Shown one piece after another: positions 6,274-15,457 of a stretch of DNA of 43,973 nucleotides (position 1 is its first letter; every line of letters starts with the position of its first letter). The stretch is taken from positions 1-43,973 of the forward strand of contig JAPYRG010000018.1 in the NCBI GenBank assembly GCA_029936965.1, given 5' to 3'. Both the position numbers and the translations under genes were made by a program. The notes beneath the pieces are model-generated. The model had not been told where the DNA came from. It worked only from the letters and a program-made list of their open reading frames with translations, and searched no databases. This DNA is from Fidelibacterota bacterium. GTDB taxonomy: Bacteria; Fidelibacterota; Marinisomatia; Marinisomatales; TCS55.

Positions 6274-7755
6274 ATGAATTTACCCATATGGAAACCTTTT
6301 GCTAATGAATGGAGTACTTTCTTTCTATTCTTAATAACGATATTTTTATTAATAATTATTAGTGAATCCGCACGTTCATATCTTCACTGGAAACCTGAAT
6401 CTAGTCGCAAACTAGTACATGTAATTGTGGGAATATTGGTCTCGATTTGTCCATTTATTTTTAAATCAAAATTTCCTCCTATAACTCTAGCTGTTATTTT
6501 TATCATTATCAATGCAGTTGCTTTAAAAAATAAAACTTTTAAAGGAATACATTCTACTGATAGAGTTAGCTATGGTACAGTATATTTTCCATTCGCATTC
6601 CTAATACTAGCTATATTTTGGTGGGAGAAACCAATTACACTGGTATTATCTATTTTGATAATGACACTTTCTGATACAATTGCAGCAATTATTGGCGAAC
6701 GAACTACTCATCCAAGGCAATTTAAATTATGGGTGGATGTTAAATCTATTGAGGGTTGTATAGGTATGTTCTTATCAAGTTTCATGATTATTTATATAGG
6801 AACCGACTTATTTGCGTGGCTTTTTGAGGCTGCATTCTTTATTCCTCTACCAATTTTAATTGGAGTAAGCGGATTTGTTGCAATGCTAGTAACTTTATCA
6901 GAGTCTAATAGCTCTCGTGGATCTGATAATTTTTCCGTACCTATTATTGCCGCATTAAGCTATGATTTATATCTTATAAATTATACTCATGGGCATCTAG
7001 ATAGTTTATTAATATGGAGCGTATTATCTGGAATCGCTTTCTATCTTGCCTTCAAATATAAATCCTTAAGTAAAAATGGAGTAATTGCAGCATATATTAT
7101 GGGTATTATAATATTTGGTGCTGGTGGATTAAAGTGGGTTACACCAATAGTTACCTTTTTTATCCTATCATCAATTATTTCAAAAATATCTAAATCGGAT
7201 AATCAAATACATAAAGGATCAAAACGAGACATTATCCAAGTGTTAGCAAATGGCGCTATTGCAACAATTATTTCAATAATTAATTTTTATGAACCAAACG
7301 AAAATCTTTATGTTATATATCTTGCAGTCATCGCAGCGGCAACTGCTGATACTTGGGCAAGTGAAATTGGTTCATTTAGTCATACTGATCCTTTTCATGT
7401 AATTAAATTTACAAGAGTACCAAAAGGTGCTTCTGGCGCTATATCATTTCTTGGTACGATTGGATCCGTATTAGGAGCTACAACAATTGCCATTGTTGGA
7501 TTGATTTGGAATGTTTCATTACCATTAATTTATTTAATAGTAATTACTGGAAGCATAGGTAGCCTTGTTGACTCATTTATTGGAGGATCTATCCAAGCAA
7601 ATTTTCAATGTTTAAAGTGTAATAATATCACTGAGAAAAGAACCCATTGCAATTCATCCTCATTGCATCAATCAGGAATCTATTTTATTGATAATGATAT
7701 GGTAAACTTTCTTAATACTGTTTCTGCGATATTCATATTGATTATCCTAAAATAA
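6274..7755 (+). CDS. Membrane fusion protein: phytol/dolichol-kinase-like half plus DUF92 (VTE6-like) half
   Basis: A 493-aa polytopic membrane protein made of two enzyme-like halves. Residues 1-250 resemble the VTE5/SEC59 CTP-dependent lipid-alcohol kinases: SSRKLVHVIVG (43-53), SDTIAAIIGER (133-143) with a following DVKSIEGCIGMF, and SRGSDNFSVP (214-223). Residues 255-493 are a complete DUF92 domain, as in plant VTE6 and Slr/Sll homologues: ATADTWASEIGS (357-368), PKGASGAISFLGTIGS (383-398), GSLVDSFIGG (429-438), then a CxxC...HC cysteine/histidine group (446-459) and DNDMVN. In plants VTE5 phosphorylates phytol and VTE6 phosphorylates phytyl phosphate, so the fusion could turn an isoprenoid alcohol into its diphosphate. 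A stop codon just upstream fixes the start at 6274. The substrate here is unknown. Confidence 0.85.
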   Translation: MNLPIWKPFANEWSTFFLFLITIFLLIIISESARSYLHWKPESSRKLVHVIVGILVSICPFIFKSKFPPITLAVIFIIINAVALKNKTFKGIHSTDRVSYGTVYFPFAFLILAIFWWEKPITLVLSILIMTLSDTIAAIIGERTTHPRQFKLWVDVKSIEGCIGMFLSSFMIIYIGTDLFAWLFEAAFFIPLPILIGVSGFVAMLVTLSESNSSRGSDNFSVPIIAALSYDLYLINYTHGHLDSLLIWSVLSGIAFYLAFKYKSLSKNGVIAAYIMGIIIFGAGGLKWVTPIVTFFILSSIISKISKSDNQIHKGSKRDIIQVLANGAIATIISIINFYEPNENLYVIYLAVIAAATADTWASEIGSFSHTDPFHVIKFTRVPKGASGAISFLGTIGSVLGATTIAIVGLIWNVSLPLIYLIVITGSIGSLVDSFIGGSIQANFQCLKCNNITEKRTHCNSSSLHQSGIYFIDNDMVNFLNTVSAIFILIILK

Positions 7756-7775
7756 AAAGGGCCCAACAGGGCCCT
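7752..7775 (-). terminator. Strong hairpin terminator between convergent genes
   Basis: AGGGCCC (7758-7764) and GGGCCCT (7769-7775) form a perfect seven-pair stem with an AACA loop. On the minus strand it is followed by TTTTATT, a good terminator for the DUF350-like gene that ends at 7799. On the plus strand the downstream sequence (CTCATTTAG) is a poorer T tract, but the same stem also lies 2 bases past the plus-strand fusion gene, so it may serve both directions. Confidence 0.75.
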
Positions 7776-7798
7776 CTCATTTAGTTTACATTATTCGA

Positions 7799-8035
7799 TT
7801 AAATTACTTTATGAACTAGGATACCAACCATTACAATCAAGGCAACAAATATATAAGCAACGCCCATATTGCCCTTTTTGATTTCTTCCCATTCATCTAT
7901 ATCTGTTGATAGCCAATCAAATACTTTTAAAGCTAAACCAACACCGAATGAAAAACCAATTGCAGCAGCGACAGACCAGCCGATTGCACGTCCATATTCT
8001 GCTAATAAACCAGAAAAGCTAGTAGGATCTAACAT
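7799..8035 (-). CDS. DUF350-like small membrane protein, 78 aa
   Basis: A GGAGG ribosome binding site lies just before the ATG. Two hydrophobic segments, at about residues 17-40 and 58-77, are separated by a soluble link whose sequence DWLSTDIDEWEEIKKGNMGVAY matches the signature of the DUF350 (YjfL/UPF0719-like) membrane family, where 'IKKGNxAVA' leads into the second helix. Usual family members carry two or more such units; this one is a single unit. It follows the exported protein gene at 8045-8500 by nine bases and ends in front of a strong terminator. No activity is established for the family. Confidence 0.75.
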   Translation of the reverse strand: MLDPTSFSGLLAEYGRAIGWSVAAAIGFSFGVGLALKVFDWLSTDIDEWEEIKKGNMGVAYIFVALIVMVGILVHKVI

Positions 8036-8044
8036 AATTCCTCC

Positions 8045-8500
8045 TTACAAAGTTTGAATTGAATCTTTTATTTCTCTCATAAAGTCAACAGTGCCTACTG
8101 CCCCCTCAGCAAGTTCTTGAACCATCGCAGAGTTTGCTTCAGCTGAAAATATCGTTTTATCTCTTCCCATGGGAACCGTAACAACCACATTAACTTTTTC
8201 AGGTACTATTGCTTCATAATTATTGATTGTTTGTTGAAGATGCTTTTGATGGATGATTGCTTGACCCGCTGAGGCAAACCCAATAAGCATTACCATCTCA
8301 AAATTATTCCTTCTACTTTCAAGATTAATAGAAAAATTATTATTTTCAAGATCAAGAACCATATCATCTGTAGTTACTTCCAAACGATGGGATTTACAAG
8401 TGGAGGTTACCTTTCGATAAAAAGCATAATTAGCATATAGAACCTGAGAGCTCATTATAGCAAATAAAAACAAGCTAAGTATTTTATTTATTGATTTCAT
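8045..8500 (-). CDS. Exported protein of unknown function, 151 aa
   Basis: Residues 1-23 are a signal peptide (ILSLFLFAIMSSQVLYANYA). The mature part begins with an aromatic-rich stretch and a single Cys (VTSTCKSHRLEV), continues with beta-like sequence (MVLDLENNNFSINLESR), a hydrophobic glycine/alanine helix (EMVMLIGFASAGQAIIHQKH) and then another beta-like run (EAIVPEKVNVVVTVPMGRDKTIFSAEA). The alanine-rich hydrophobic part could be a membrane helix or an amphitropic hairpin. It is transcribed with the DUF350-like gene. The 45-base gap to hutI upstream is AT-rich and may hold a promoter. I recognise no family. Confidence 0.7.
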   Translation of the reverse strand: MKSINKILSLFLFAIMSSQVLYANYAFYRKVTSTCKSHRLEVTTDDMVLDLENNNFSINLESRRNNFEMVMLIGFASAGQAIIHQKHLQQTINNYEAIVPEKVNVVVTVPMGRDKTIFSAEANSAMVQELAEGAVGTVDFMREIKDSIQTL

Positions 8501-8545
8501 TTATATTTATAAAATATAATATGAAGTTTACAGGGATATCTATTG

Positions 8546-9751
8546 CTAATCAAGGCTTATCAATGGATCACCATTTTTTATTACGTTCCTAATAGGTGGG
8601 CTGGTAATATTATATGGTATCTGTTCGATTGTATCTAAATCCCAAATAATTAAATCTGCTTTTTTCCCAAGCTCAATGGAACCAATTCTCTCTTCTTCAT
8701 TTATAGCACACGCAGCTGACCATGTTGTTGCCTTTAATGCCTCTTTAACTGATAAACCTAAATAAATGCATGATAAACCAATAATAAAAGGCATTGATTT
8801 AATATGACAACTACCAGGATTAAAATCAGATGCTATGGCAATATGCACACCTCTATCAATTAATTTACGTGCAGGTGCATACTTTTCTTTGCCTAAGAAG
8901 AAAGTAGTTCCAGGTAATAATATTGCTATCGTATCAGAATTAGATAATAATTCGATATCCTCATCTGATATTTCCATCAAATGGTCTGCTGATATAGCTT
9001 TTACTTCTGATGCTAATTTTGATCCACCGATATTAGAAAATTCATCTGCATGGATTCGTGGAACTAAATCATATTCAATTGCTGTTTTAAGAATCTTACG
9101 GGACTCTTTTAGATCAAAATACCCTTCTTCACAGAACACATCACAAAATTTTGCAATTCCTTGCTCTGATACTGCTGGTATCATTTCATTACATAATAAA
9201 TCCACATAAGCATTTGAATCTCCATTAAATTCATCTGGTATAGAATGAGCGCCAAGAAAAGTAGGGAAAATATCAATCTTATGATTATTATGAACATGAT
9301 CTAGAACCCTAAGTGATTTCAATTCAGATTCCGTATCTAATCCATAACCGGTTTTTGCTTCAATAGTAGTTGTTCCCATACTTAAAAATTCATCCATCCG
9401 CTTTTTTACATGATCTAATAATTCTATTTCAGTAGACTCTCTAACTTCTTCTATACTTGAATTTATTCCGCCTCCTTTAGCGGCTATTTCTTCATAACTT
9501 TTTCCAGATATCCTTTGAATAAATTCTTTTTCCCTTCCATTTTTAAAAACAGGATGTGTATGGGCATCTACAAAACCAGGGGTAACAAGTTTCTGATTGC
9601 AATCAATCATATGATCACCATTATTATTGTTTTCCCCTATATCAATAATTATATCATTTTCAATATCAATATTACAATTTTTTATATTCTCAAATGATCC
9701 TGTTGTAGAATTATAAGTAGATAGGAGGCCTATATTTTTTAACTGAAGCAT
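8546..9751 (-). CDS. hutI: Imidazolonepropionase
   Basis: A 401-aa amidohydrolase-superfamily enzyme that opens the ring of 4-imidazolone-5-propionate to give N-formimino-L-glutamate, the third step of histidine breakdown. Metal ligands are visible: HTH of VDAHTHP (His64, His66), RIHADEF (His234, with Glu237), the SADH motif (His257) and SDFNPGS (Asp309). The KTGYGLDTESELK segment and GAHSIP are characteristic of HutI rather than of other amidohydrolases. Length is normal (about 400-415). The ATG lies directly after the hutU stop codon with no gap, so the two are co-translated. The lyase HutH and the later enzymes (HutF/HutG or FtcD) are not in this window and must be elsewhere if the pathway is complete. 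Confidence 0.96.
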   Translation of the reverse strand: MLQLKNIGLLSTYNSTTGSFENIKNCNIDIENDIIIDIGENNNNGDHMIDCNQKLVTPGFVDAHTHPVFKNGREKEFIQRISGKSYEEIAAKGGGINSSIEEVRESTEIELLDHVKKRMDEFLSMGTTTIEAKTGYGLDTESELKSLRVLDHVHNNHKIDIFPTFLGAHSIPDEFNGDSNAYVDLLCNEMIPAVSEQGIAKFCDVFCEEGYFDLKESRKILKTAIEYDLVPRIHADEFSNIGGSKLASEVKAISADHLMEISDEDIELLSNSDTIAILLPGTTFFLGKEKYAPARKLIDRGVHIAIASDFNPGSCHIKSMPFIIGLSCIYLGLSVKEALKATTWSAACAINEEERIGSIELGKKADLIIWDLDTIEQIPYNITSPPIRNVIKNGDPLISLD

Positions 9752-11407
9752 TTAACTGTTTTCTCTCATTGGAATCTTTATATCCCAATTATTAGCATGG
9801 CCTATAGCATTTTCATATCCTGCGTCAGCATGTCGTAAAATTCCTATTCCGGGATCATTACTTAAAACACGTTTAAGCCTTTTCTCCATTTCTTTACTTC
9901 CATCAGCACAAATTACTTGACCGGAATGAATAGATAATCCCATACCAACTCCACCCCCATGATGTATGGAAACCCATGTAGCTCCACTTGCAGTATTCAT
10001 TAATGCATTTAATAATGGCCAATCGGCAACTGCATCAGATCCGTCTAGCATGTTTTCAGTCTCTCGATATGGAGAGGAAACAGAACCTGTGTCAAGATGA
10101 TCTCTTCCAATTACTATTGGAGCCATAAGCTCACCTTTCGCAACCATATTATTTAATTCTACACCAAATTTTGATCTTTGCTCATAATTCAACCAGCAAA
10201 TTCTAGCTGGCAAACCTTGAAATTTTACTTTTTCTCTAGCAAGATTAATCCATCGTAATAATCTTGTGTCATTTGGAAACATTTCAATTATCTTATTATC
10301 AGTCTTAAAAATATCTTCTTCTTCTCCAGATAAAGCTACCCATCGAAAAGGCCCTCTCCCTTCACAGAATAAAGGTCTTATATATGCAGGTACAAAACCT
10401 GGAAAATCAAAGGCATTTTGAACTCCAGATTTTAATGCTTGTCCTCTAAGATTATTTCCATAATCAAAACATATAGAACCTTTATCCTTTAAGGCTAGTA
10501 CACCTTTACAATGTTCTCCCATTGCGCGAAAACTCTCTTTAATGTATTTATTAGGATTTTTCTTTCTTAAATCTAAAGCTTCTCTATAGGTATATCCATT
10601 TGGGATATATCCATCTAATTCATCATGCGCAGATGTTTGATCAGTGACTAAATCAGGGACTATATCCATTTTAGCTAAATTTGGTATAATATCCGCAGCA
10701 TTCCCTAATAACCCAACAGATAGTGGCTCTTTATTATTTATAGCTTTCTTAACCATATTTATCGCTTCATTTAATGAATCTGTAGAATATTGAAGATAAT
10801 TTGTATCTAACCGCCTTTGAATACGTGCGGGGTCTATCTCAATAATTAAGGCAACACCATTATTCATTGTAATAGATAAAGGTTGCGCTCCTCCCATACC
10901 TCCTAACCCTGCAGATACTACAAGTTTTCCAGTTAAATCATTGTCAAAATGTTGTTTTGCAGCTGCAGCAAATGTTTCATACGTCCCTTGCAAGATACCT
11001 TGAGTACCAATATATATCCAAGAACCAGCTGTCATTTGACCATACATCATCAAACCATTTTTATCTAACTCATTAAAATGTTCCCAGTTTGCCCAATGAG
11101 GAACTATATTTGAATTAGCAATTAAAACACGAGGGGAAGACTCATGTGTCTTCACTACACCAACTGGTTTACCTGATTGAATTAAGAGCGTTTCATCTTC
11201 ATTCAGTTCTTTTAATGATTTAATTATCATATTGTAACAGTCCCAATTTCTTGCAGCTTTTCCTTTACCACCATAAACCACTAAGTTTTCAGGGTCTTCT
11301 GCTACATCAGGATGAAGATTGTTTTGAATCATTCTATAAGGAGCTTCAATCTGCCAATTTTTACAGGTTAATTGATTTCCAATAGGAGATTTTATATTAA
11401 TTTTCAT
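9752..11407 (-). CDS. hutU: Urocanate hydratase
   Basis: A 551-aa urocanase, the second enzyme of histidine degradation, which adds water to urocanate using tightly bound NAD+ as an electrophile. Visible landmarks: [12 protein letters not shown] near 45-56, the NAD-binding [14 protein letters not shown] (165-178), [13 protein letters not shown], and [16 protein letters not shown] near 400, where the conserved Cys sits beside the active site. Length equals that of characterised enzymes, so the gene is intact. The ATG lies 11 bases inside the end of the glycoside-hydrolase-like gene, and the stop abuts hutI, so all three are probably on one message. Confidence 0.97.
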   Translation of the reverse strand: MKINIKSPIGNQLTCKNWQIEAPYRMIQNNLHPDVAEDPENLVVYGGKGKAARNWDCYNMIIKSLKELNEDETLLIQSGKPVGVVKTHESSPRVLIANSNIVPHWANWEHFNELDKNGLMMYGQMTAGSWIYIGTQGILQGTYETFAAAAKQHFDNDLTGKLVVSAGLGGMGGAQPLSITMNNGVALIIEIDPARIQRRLDTNYLQYSTDSLNEAINMVKKAINNKEPLSVGLLGNAADIIPNLAKMDIVPDLVTDQTSAHDELDGYIPNGYTYREALDLRKKNPNKYIKESFRAMGEHCKGVLALKDKGSICFDYGNNLRGQALKSGVQNAFDFPGFVPAYIRPLFCEGRGPFRWVALSGEEEDIFKTDNKIIEMFPNDTRLLRWINLAREKVKFQGLPARICWLNYEQRSKFGVELNNMVAKGELMAPIVIGRDHLDTGSVSSPYRETENMLDGSDAVADWPLLNALMNTASGATWVSIHHGGGVGMGLSIHSGQVICADGSKEMEKRLKRVLSNDPGIGILRHADAGYENAIGHANNWDIKIPMRENS

Positions 11408-12593
11408 TTATTTTATCAAGTAACGACGAATAGTCAGAGTTATTTTTCATCTGATTATAGGAGAATACTGAAATTCCAACAAATTTTTCCTCAATAGAAT
11501 ATTTTATTTTTTTTGCAGCATCAATAGAACTTTGGTTATATAGAGCAATACCCATAATTATTTTATCACGATATTTTTTTGGAAAATTATCATTAATAAC
11601 ACTAATATTTTGGGAAAAATCGCTCATATTAGGTGAATAATTCATAGGAACTATCCAATCAACATATCCAGCAGCTAACCATACATCCCATTCTTGCAAG
11701 AAACGCTCTCTTGCAACATAAAGATTAGGTTTTACTGCTGCAGATAAAATAATATTTGGACGCGTATCATTTATAAGTTCCTTTATTTCTTTAACTAAAT
11801 TTGTAATGGAACTTCGTTTGGCATTATTCCACTGTTTTAAATTTCCTATCAATCTTTGGCTAGCAACATTGCTTCTCTCCATCTCTAAAAACCAAGGGTT
11901 TGGGTCTCGTCCTACATCTTTTTTAAATTTGGCAATCGCATAAGGATTTCTTCCATAGTCAACATCTTGATAACGGATGTAATCTAGATGTAATCCATCT
12001 ATTTCATATTTATCTATTATTTCTTTAAAAATAGAAACTAAATAATTATTTACCTCAGGGTGATTAGGGGCAAGAAATACGCCCTCTCCTTCATTATTTC
12101 TTGATATTCTATTAAGCTGTCTATTTATATTTAATGGCCATTCTTCTGTAGTGTCAACCCAATCTTCATTTTTATAGATTATATGTTTTTTATCAATAGG
12201 CATTGTTCTGTTGGACCAAATAAGGTATACATTCACCCAAGCATGTACTTTAATTTCTTTACCCTTTATATTTTGAAGTAAATAAGATAATGGGTCAAAT
12301 TCATTACTAGGAAGCAATTGGCTTCTAGGAATCATTTGAGATTTATATAAGGCATCTCCACGTCCTCTTACTTGTACAAATAGATCATTTATATTTTTTT
12401 CAGATGCGAAATTAATTAGATCATCGATTGATTTCTGTGATTGCAAAGCATCTCTTACGACCCATAAGCATTGATAATTAAAAGAATTACCTTTATCAAT
12501 ATCTTTAGAAAAAATAATGTTAAAATTTAATGTAAAAAGAAGGGCAACCTGTAAGATTGCCCTTGAAGAAATAAACGTATTAGATAAATTCAC
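11397..12593 (-). CDS. Secreted glycoside-hydrolase-like protein (GHL10/DUF187, YngK-like)
   Basis: The 398-aa product has an N-terminal signal sequence (about residues 10-29, [18 protein letters not shown]) and then a TIM-barrel of the GHL10 (DUF187) family, whose members resemble glycoside hydrolases acting on cell-wall or other glycans. Landmarks are GxWVVRDAL-like LWVVRDAL near 43-50, [11 protein letters not shown] (74-84), [12 protein letters not shown] (115-126) and [10 protein letters not shown] (199-208), whose Asp204 lies at the usual acid position; [12 protein letters not shown] follows later. The start is GTG at 12591-12593, 19 bases after rplQ; no ATG, GTG or TTG is available just downstream. 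The codons for residues 10-22 also form the terminator of the ribosomal cluster. hutU overlaps its 3' end by 11 bases. Substrate unknown. Confidence 0.85.
   Translation of the reverse strand: MNLSNTFISSRAILQVALLFTLNFNIIFSKDIDKGNSFNYQCLWVVRDALQSQKSIDDLINFASEKNINDLFVQVRGRGDALYKSQMIPRSQLLPSNEFDPLSYLLQNIKGKEIKVHAWVNVYLIWSNRTMPIDKKHIIYKNEDWVDTTEEWPLNINRQLNRISRNNEGEGVFLAPNHPEVNNYLVSIFKEIIDKYEIDGLHLDYIRYQDVDYGRNPYAIAKFKKDVGRDPNPWFLEMERSNVASQRLIGNLKQWNNAKRSSITNLVKEIKELINDTRPNIILSAAVKPNLYVARERFLQEWDVWLAAGYVDWIVPMNYSPNMSDFSQNISVINDNFPKKYRDKIIMGIALYNQSSIDAAKKIKYSIEEKFVGISVFSYNQMKNNSDYSSLLDKINEN
12534..12564 (-). terminator. Intrinsic terminator of the ribosomal supercluster, inside a coding region
   Basis: On the minus strand AAGGGCAA pairs perfectly with TTGCCCTT (12557-12564 with 12540-12547; loop of nine) and is followed by CTTTTTAC. 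It lies about 48 bases past the rplQ stop codon, the natural end of the alpha operon. It also lies inside the signal-peptide codons of the gene that starts at 12593. Confidence 0.75.
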
Positions 12594-12612
12594 TCTTAAG
12601 TGTTAATTATTT

Positions 12613-13023
12613 TCATTCCGAATTTTTCTCTTCAGCAGAAGTGACAAGCTCAGAATCATTTGAACCTTCCATATCTACAAATTCAATAAGTGCGACCGAT
12701 GCTCTATCATTGTCTCTAAACCCTAGTTTAATAATGCGAGTATACCCACCATTCCTATTTTTATATACCGGAGCTATATCATTTAATAAAATACTTAGAA
12801 TATTTTTGTGACGAATTTTTCTAGCTATCATTCTTATTGAAGTTAGATCTCCTCTTTTTGCCTTTGTAATAAGAGGCTCAATATATCTACGCAATTCCTT
12901 AGCCCTAGACTCAGTAGTCTTAATACGCTTATGAAGTATTAAATTTTCAGCCAAGTTAGATAGTAAGGCTCTCCTATGGCTTGGATTAACACCTAATTTT
13001 CTACCTTTTTTTCGATGTCTCAC
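12613..13023 (-). CDS. rplQ: Large-subunit ribosomal protein L17 (bL17)
   Basis: The N-terminus MRHRKKGRKLGVNPSHRRAL and the TTESRAKELRRYIEPLITKAK segment are unmistakable bL17. The core ends near residue 117 (VALIEFVDM); a further 19-residue acidic tail (SNDSELVTSAEEKNSE) makes the protein 136 aa, slightly longer than the E. coli form. It is the last gene of the alpha-operon segment, four bases after rpoA and about 48 bases before the terminator at 12534-12564. Confidence 0.98.
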   Translation of the reverse strand: MRHRKKGRKLGVNPSHRRALLSNLAENLILHKRIKTTESRAKELRRYIEPLITKAKRGDLTSIRMIARKIRHKNILSILLNDIAPVYKNRNGGYTRIIKLGFRDNDRASVALIEFVDMEGSNDSELVTSAEEKNSE

Positions 13024-13027
13024 TATA

Positions 13028-13999
13028 TTATACTTCTTCTTTTAAGTATTTATCTACTTCTATACCAAAACTAAGACCCATTTGATCAAGTTTTTCAACG
13101 AGCTCAGTTAATGACTTTCTACCAAAATTCTTGTATTTAAGCATTTGGTTCTCTTCTTTACTAACTAATTCATAAATAAATTTTATACCTGCAGCTTGAA
13201 GGCAATTATGACTTCGAACTGAAAGCTCCATTTCATCTATAGTTAGATTCAATAGCTTACGTATCTCTAATACTTCTTCACTTACTGGCTCTGATATCTC
13301 AAGCACTTCAGGTTTGCTAATTGATTCAACTATACGTAATTGGTCCATTAACACAGTCGCCGAGTAACTCACGGCATCTTGAGGAGCAATTGATCCATCA
13401 GTTGTAACTTCTAACGATAGTATCTCGATTGGTTCTTTAGCACCAGGAACGGGAGTAACATTAAACATCACTTTACTAACAGGATTATAGATACTATCAA
13501 TTGCAATTGTACCTAAAGGAGCATTTGGAAGCTCATTTTCTTCTGAAGGCGTATAACCTTTACCAACGCCAATTTTTAATTCTATATCCAACTTTACACC
13601 TTCATTCAATTCAGTTATGTAATGTTTTCTATTTAAGACCTTTAATTCTGAAGTAGCCTTTTGAATATTAGCTCCAGTAAATTTGCAAGGACCTACTAAT
13701 TTAATATTTATTTTTTCAGGATCATTATCGTCTAATTTAAATCGAACTCCTTTAAGATTCTGGATTATATCCGAAACATCTTCATGAACACCTTCAATTG
13801 AAGAAAATTCATGTAATACCCCATCTATCCTAATATTTGAAATGGCAGCGCCTGGTAAACAAGTTAAAAGAACACGCCTCAATGCATTTCCAATAGTAAT
13901 ACCATATCCTCTTTCTAATGGTTTTACAATAAATTTACCAAATGTATCATTAAGACTGTTTTCTTCAGCTTTTATTTTAATTTCAAGTTTTTTTGACAT
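13028..13999 (-). CDS. rpoA: RNA polymerase alpha subunit
   Basis: A 323-aa alpha subunit. The N-terminal dimerisation and assembly domain (about 1-230) contains NALRRVLLTCLPGAAIS and GVHEDVSDIIQNLKG. After a linker rich in Glu and Ile, the C-terminal domain (about 255-318) shows LSVRSHNCLQAAGI and FGRKSLTELVEKL, the two helix-hairpin-helix elements that bind UP elements and activators. Length is close to the E. coli protein (329). It is placed, as in most bacteria, between rpsD and rplQ, so alpha is made at ribosomal-protein levels. Confidence 0.99.
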   Translation of the reverse strand: MSKKLEIKIKAEENSLNDTFGKFIVKPLERGYGITIGNALRRVLLTCLPGAAISNIRIDGVLHEFSSIEGVHEDVSDIIQNLKGVRFKLDDNDPEKINIKLVGPCKFTGANIQKATSELKVLNRKHYITELNEGVKLDIELKIGVGKGYTPSEENELPNAPLGTIAIDSIYNPVSKVMFNVTPVPGAKEPIEILSLEVTTDGSIAPQDAVSYSATVLMDQLRIVESISKPEVLEISEPVSEEVLEIRKLLNLTIDEMELSVRSHNCLQAAGIKFIYELVSKEENQMLKYKNFGRKSLTELVEKLDQMGLSFGIEVDKYLKEEV

Positions 14000-14020
14000 T
14001 ATCTATTACCCTTTAATTTA

Positions 14021-14638
14021 TTACTTTGAATATAGTTCAACAATTAACTGTTCATTGGCTATTATGCCCATGTCTTCTCGATCCGGAACATCAATAAAAG
14101 TACCAGTTAACTTTGCTTTATCAAGCTCTAACCAAGACAAATCTAAATCACCTTTTACTAATCGTACAGAATCCAATATTACATCTAATTTTTTGCTTTT
14201 TTCACGAACTTTAATTTGATCACCAGGCTTAACAAGATAGCTTGGAATATTTACTTTTATATCATTAACTAAAAAATGCGCATGATTTACCATCTGTCTA
14301 GCCTGAGGACGCGATGAGGCAAAACTCAATCTATAAACAACATTGTCTAGCCTTCTTTCAAGCAGTTTCATAAGATTTGCTCCTGTTTCACCTTTCATTT
14401 GATCTGCTTTGGAAAAATATAATCTAAATTGTTTTTCTAACAGACCATACATGATCTTAATTTTCTGTTTTTCATGTAATTGCACACCATAATTCGATAA
14501 GCGTCTACGACGAGCCTGCCCATGCTGCCCAGCAGCATATGGCTTACGATTCAACAAACGATCATATTTATTATTTCCAAAAATATTTTCACCAAATTTT
14601 CTAACTAGTTTTCCCCTTGGTGTTTTTAGCTTTGCCAT
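14021..14638 (-). CDS. rpsD: Small-subunit ribosomal protein S4 (uS4), zinc-free form
   Basis: A 205-aa uS4, a primary 16S rRNA binder at the 5' domain and, in E. coli, the translational repressor of the alpha operon. The N-terminal region lacks the four-Cys zinc site found in some bacteria. The S4 RNA-binding domain is visible at about 95-157 (LERRLDNVVYRLSFASSRPQA, then VNIPSYLVKPGDQIKVR). It lies 14 bases after rpsK and 21 before rpoA. Confidence 0.99.
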   Translation of the reverse strand: MAKLKTPRGKLVRKFGENIFGNNKYDRLLNRKPYAAGQHGQARRRRLSNYGVQLHEKQKIKIMYGLLEKQFRLYFSKADQMKGETGANLMKLLERRLDNVVYRLSFASSRPQARQMVNHAHFLVNDIKVNIPSYLVKPGDQIKVREKSKKLDVILDSVRLVKGDLDLSWLELDKAKLTGTFIDVPDREDMGIIANEQLIVELYSK

Positions 14639-14652
14639 AATTCCTCTCTTAA

Positions 14653-15045
14653 CTAGACCCTTCTTCTTTTTGGCGGTCTACAACCATTATGTGGCAATGG
14701 TGTAACATCTTTTATTGACATAACATTTAATCCCGCCGAAGCCAATGACCTCACCGCAGATTCTCTACCAGACCCTGGCCCCTTAACTCTCACATCTATA
14801 GATACGAGACCCATAGAGATTACTTCTTTGGCAACCTTTTCAGCCGCCACAGTAGCAGCATAAGAAGTATTTTTACGGGAACCTTTGAATCCTGATGTTC
14901 CAGCTGTAGACCAAGCAATTACATTGCCAAATTTATCTGCAATTGAAATATGAGTATTATTAAAAGTAGCCTTTATACTAGCAATTCCTCTAGAATCGGC
15001 AACTTTCTTCTTTTTTGATTTCTTCTTTTGTTTTGGTTTAGTCAA
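14653..15045 (-). CDS. rpsK: Small-subunit ribosomal protein S11 (uS11)
   Basis: A 130-aa uS11 of the 30S platform. After a lysine-rich N-terminus the conserved run [15 protein letters not shown] appears, and the C-terminus has [18 protein letters not shown] and [16 protein letters not shown], the segment that contacts 16S rRNA near the decoding region. Spacing to rpsM and rpsD is 14 bases on each side, in the standard rpsM-rpsK-rpsD order. Confidence 0.99.
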   Translation of the reverse strand: MTKPKQKKKSKKKKVADSRGIASIKATFNNTHISIADKFGNVIAWSTAGTSGFKGSRKNTSYAATVAAEKVAKEVISMGLVSIDVRVKGPGSGRESAVRSLASAGLNVMSIKDVTPLPHNGCRPPKRRRV

Positions 15046-15059
15046 TTAATACAACCTTT

Positions 15060-15446
15060 CTATTTCTTCTCTAACTCTTTCTTACCCATTCCAACAGTCT
15101 TCTTGCGGCCTTTTCTTGTTCTGGCGTTCGTTTTTGTACGTTGGCCATTTACAGGTAATCCTCTTCGATGACGCATCCCTTTATAGCTACCAATATCTCG
15201 CAAACGTTTAATATTCATAGCAACTTCTGATCTATGTTCACCTTCAATTGCTAATTCCATTTTTGAAATAACATCACGAATAGCAACTACCTGCTTTTCA
15301 GTTAAATCTTTAACTCTTTTATCGTGATTAATCTTAGCTTTATCACATATTTCTTTTGCCGTAGTAAGACCAATCCCATAAATATATCTTAATGAATAAG
15401 GAACTTTCTTATCTCGCGGAATATCTATACCTGCTATTCTTGCCAT
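15060..15446 (-). CDS. rpsM: Small-subunit ribosomal protein S13 (uS13)
   Basis: A 128-aa uS13 of the 30S head, which contacts the P-site tRNA with its C-terminal tail and bridges to 23S rRNA. Recognised from [36 protein letters not shown] and [20 protein letters not shown]. The basic tail is a few residues longer than in E. coli. It follows rpmJ by 11 bases. Confidence 0.99.
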   Translation of the reverse strand: MARIAGIDIPRDKKVPYSLRYIYGIGLTTAKEICDKAKINHDKRVKDLTEKQVVAIRDVISKMELAIEGEHRSEVAMNIKRLRDIGSYKGMRHRRGLPVNGQRTKTNARTRKGRKKTVGMGKKELEKK

Positions 15447-15457
15447 AATATTTAACC

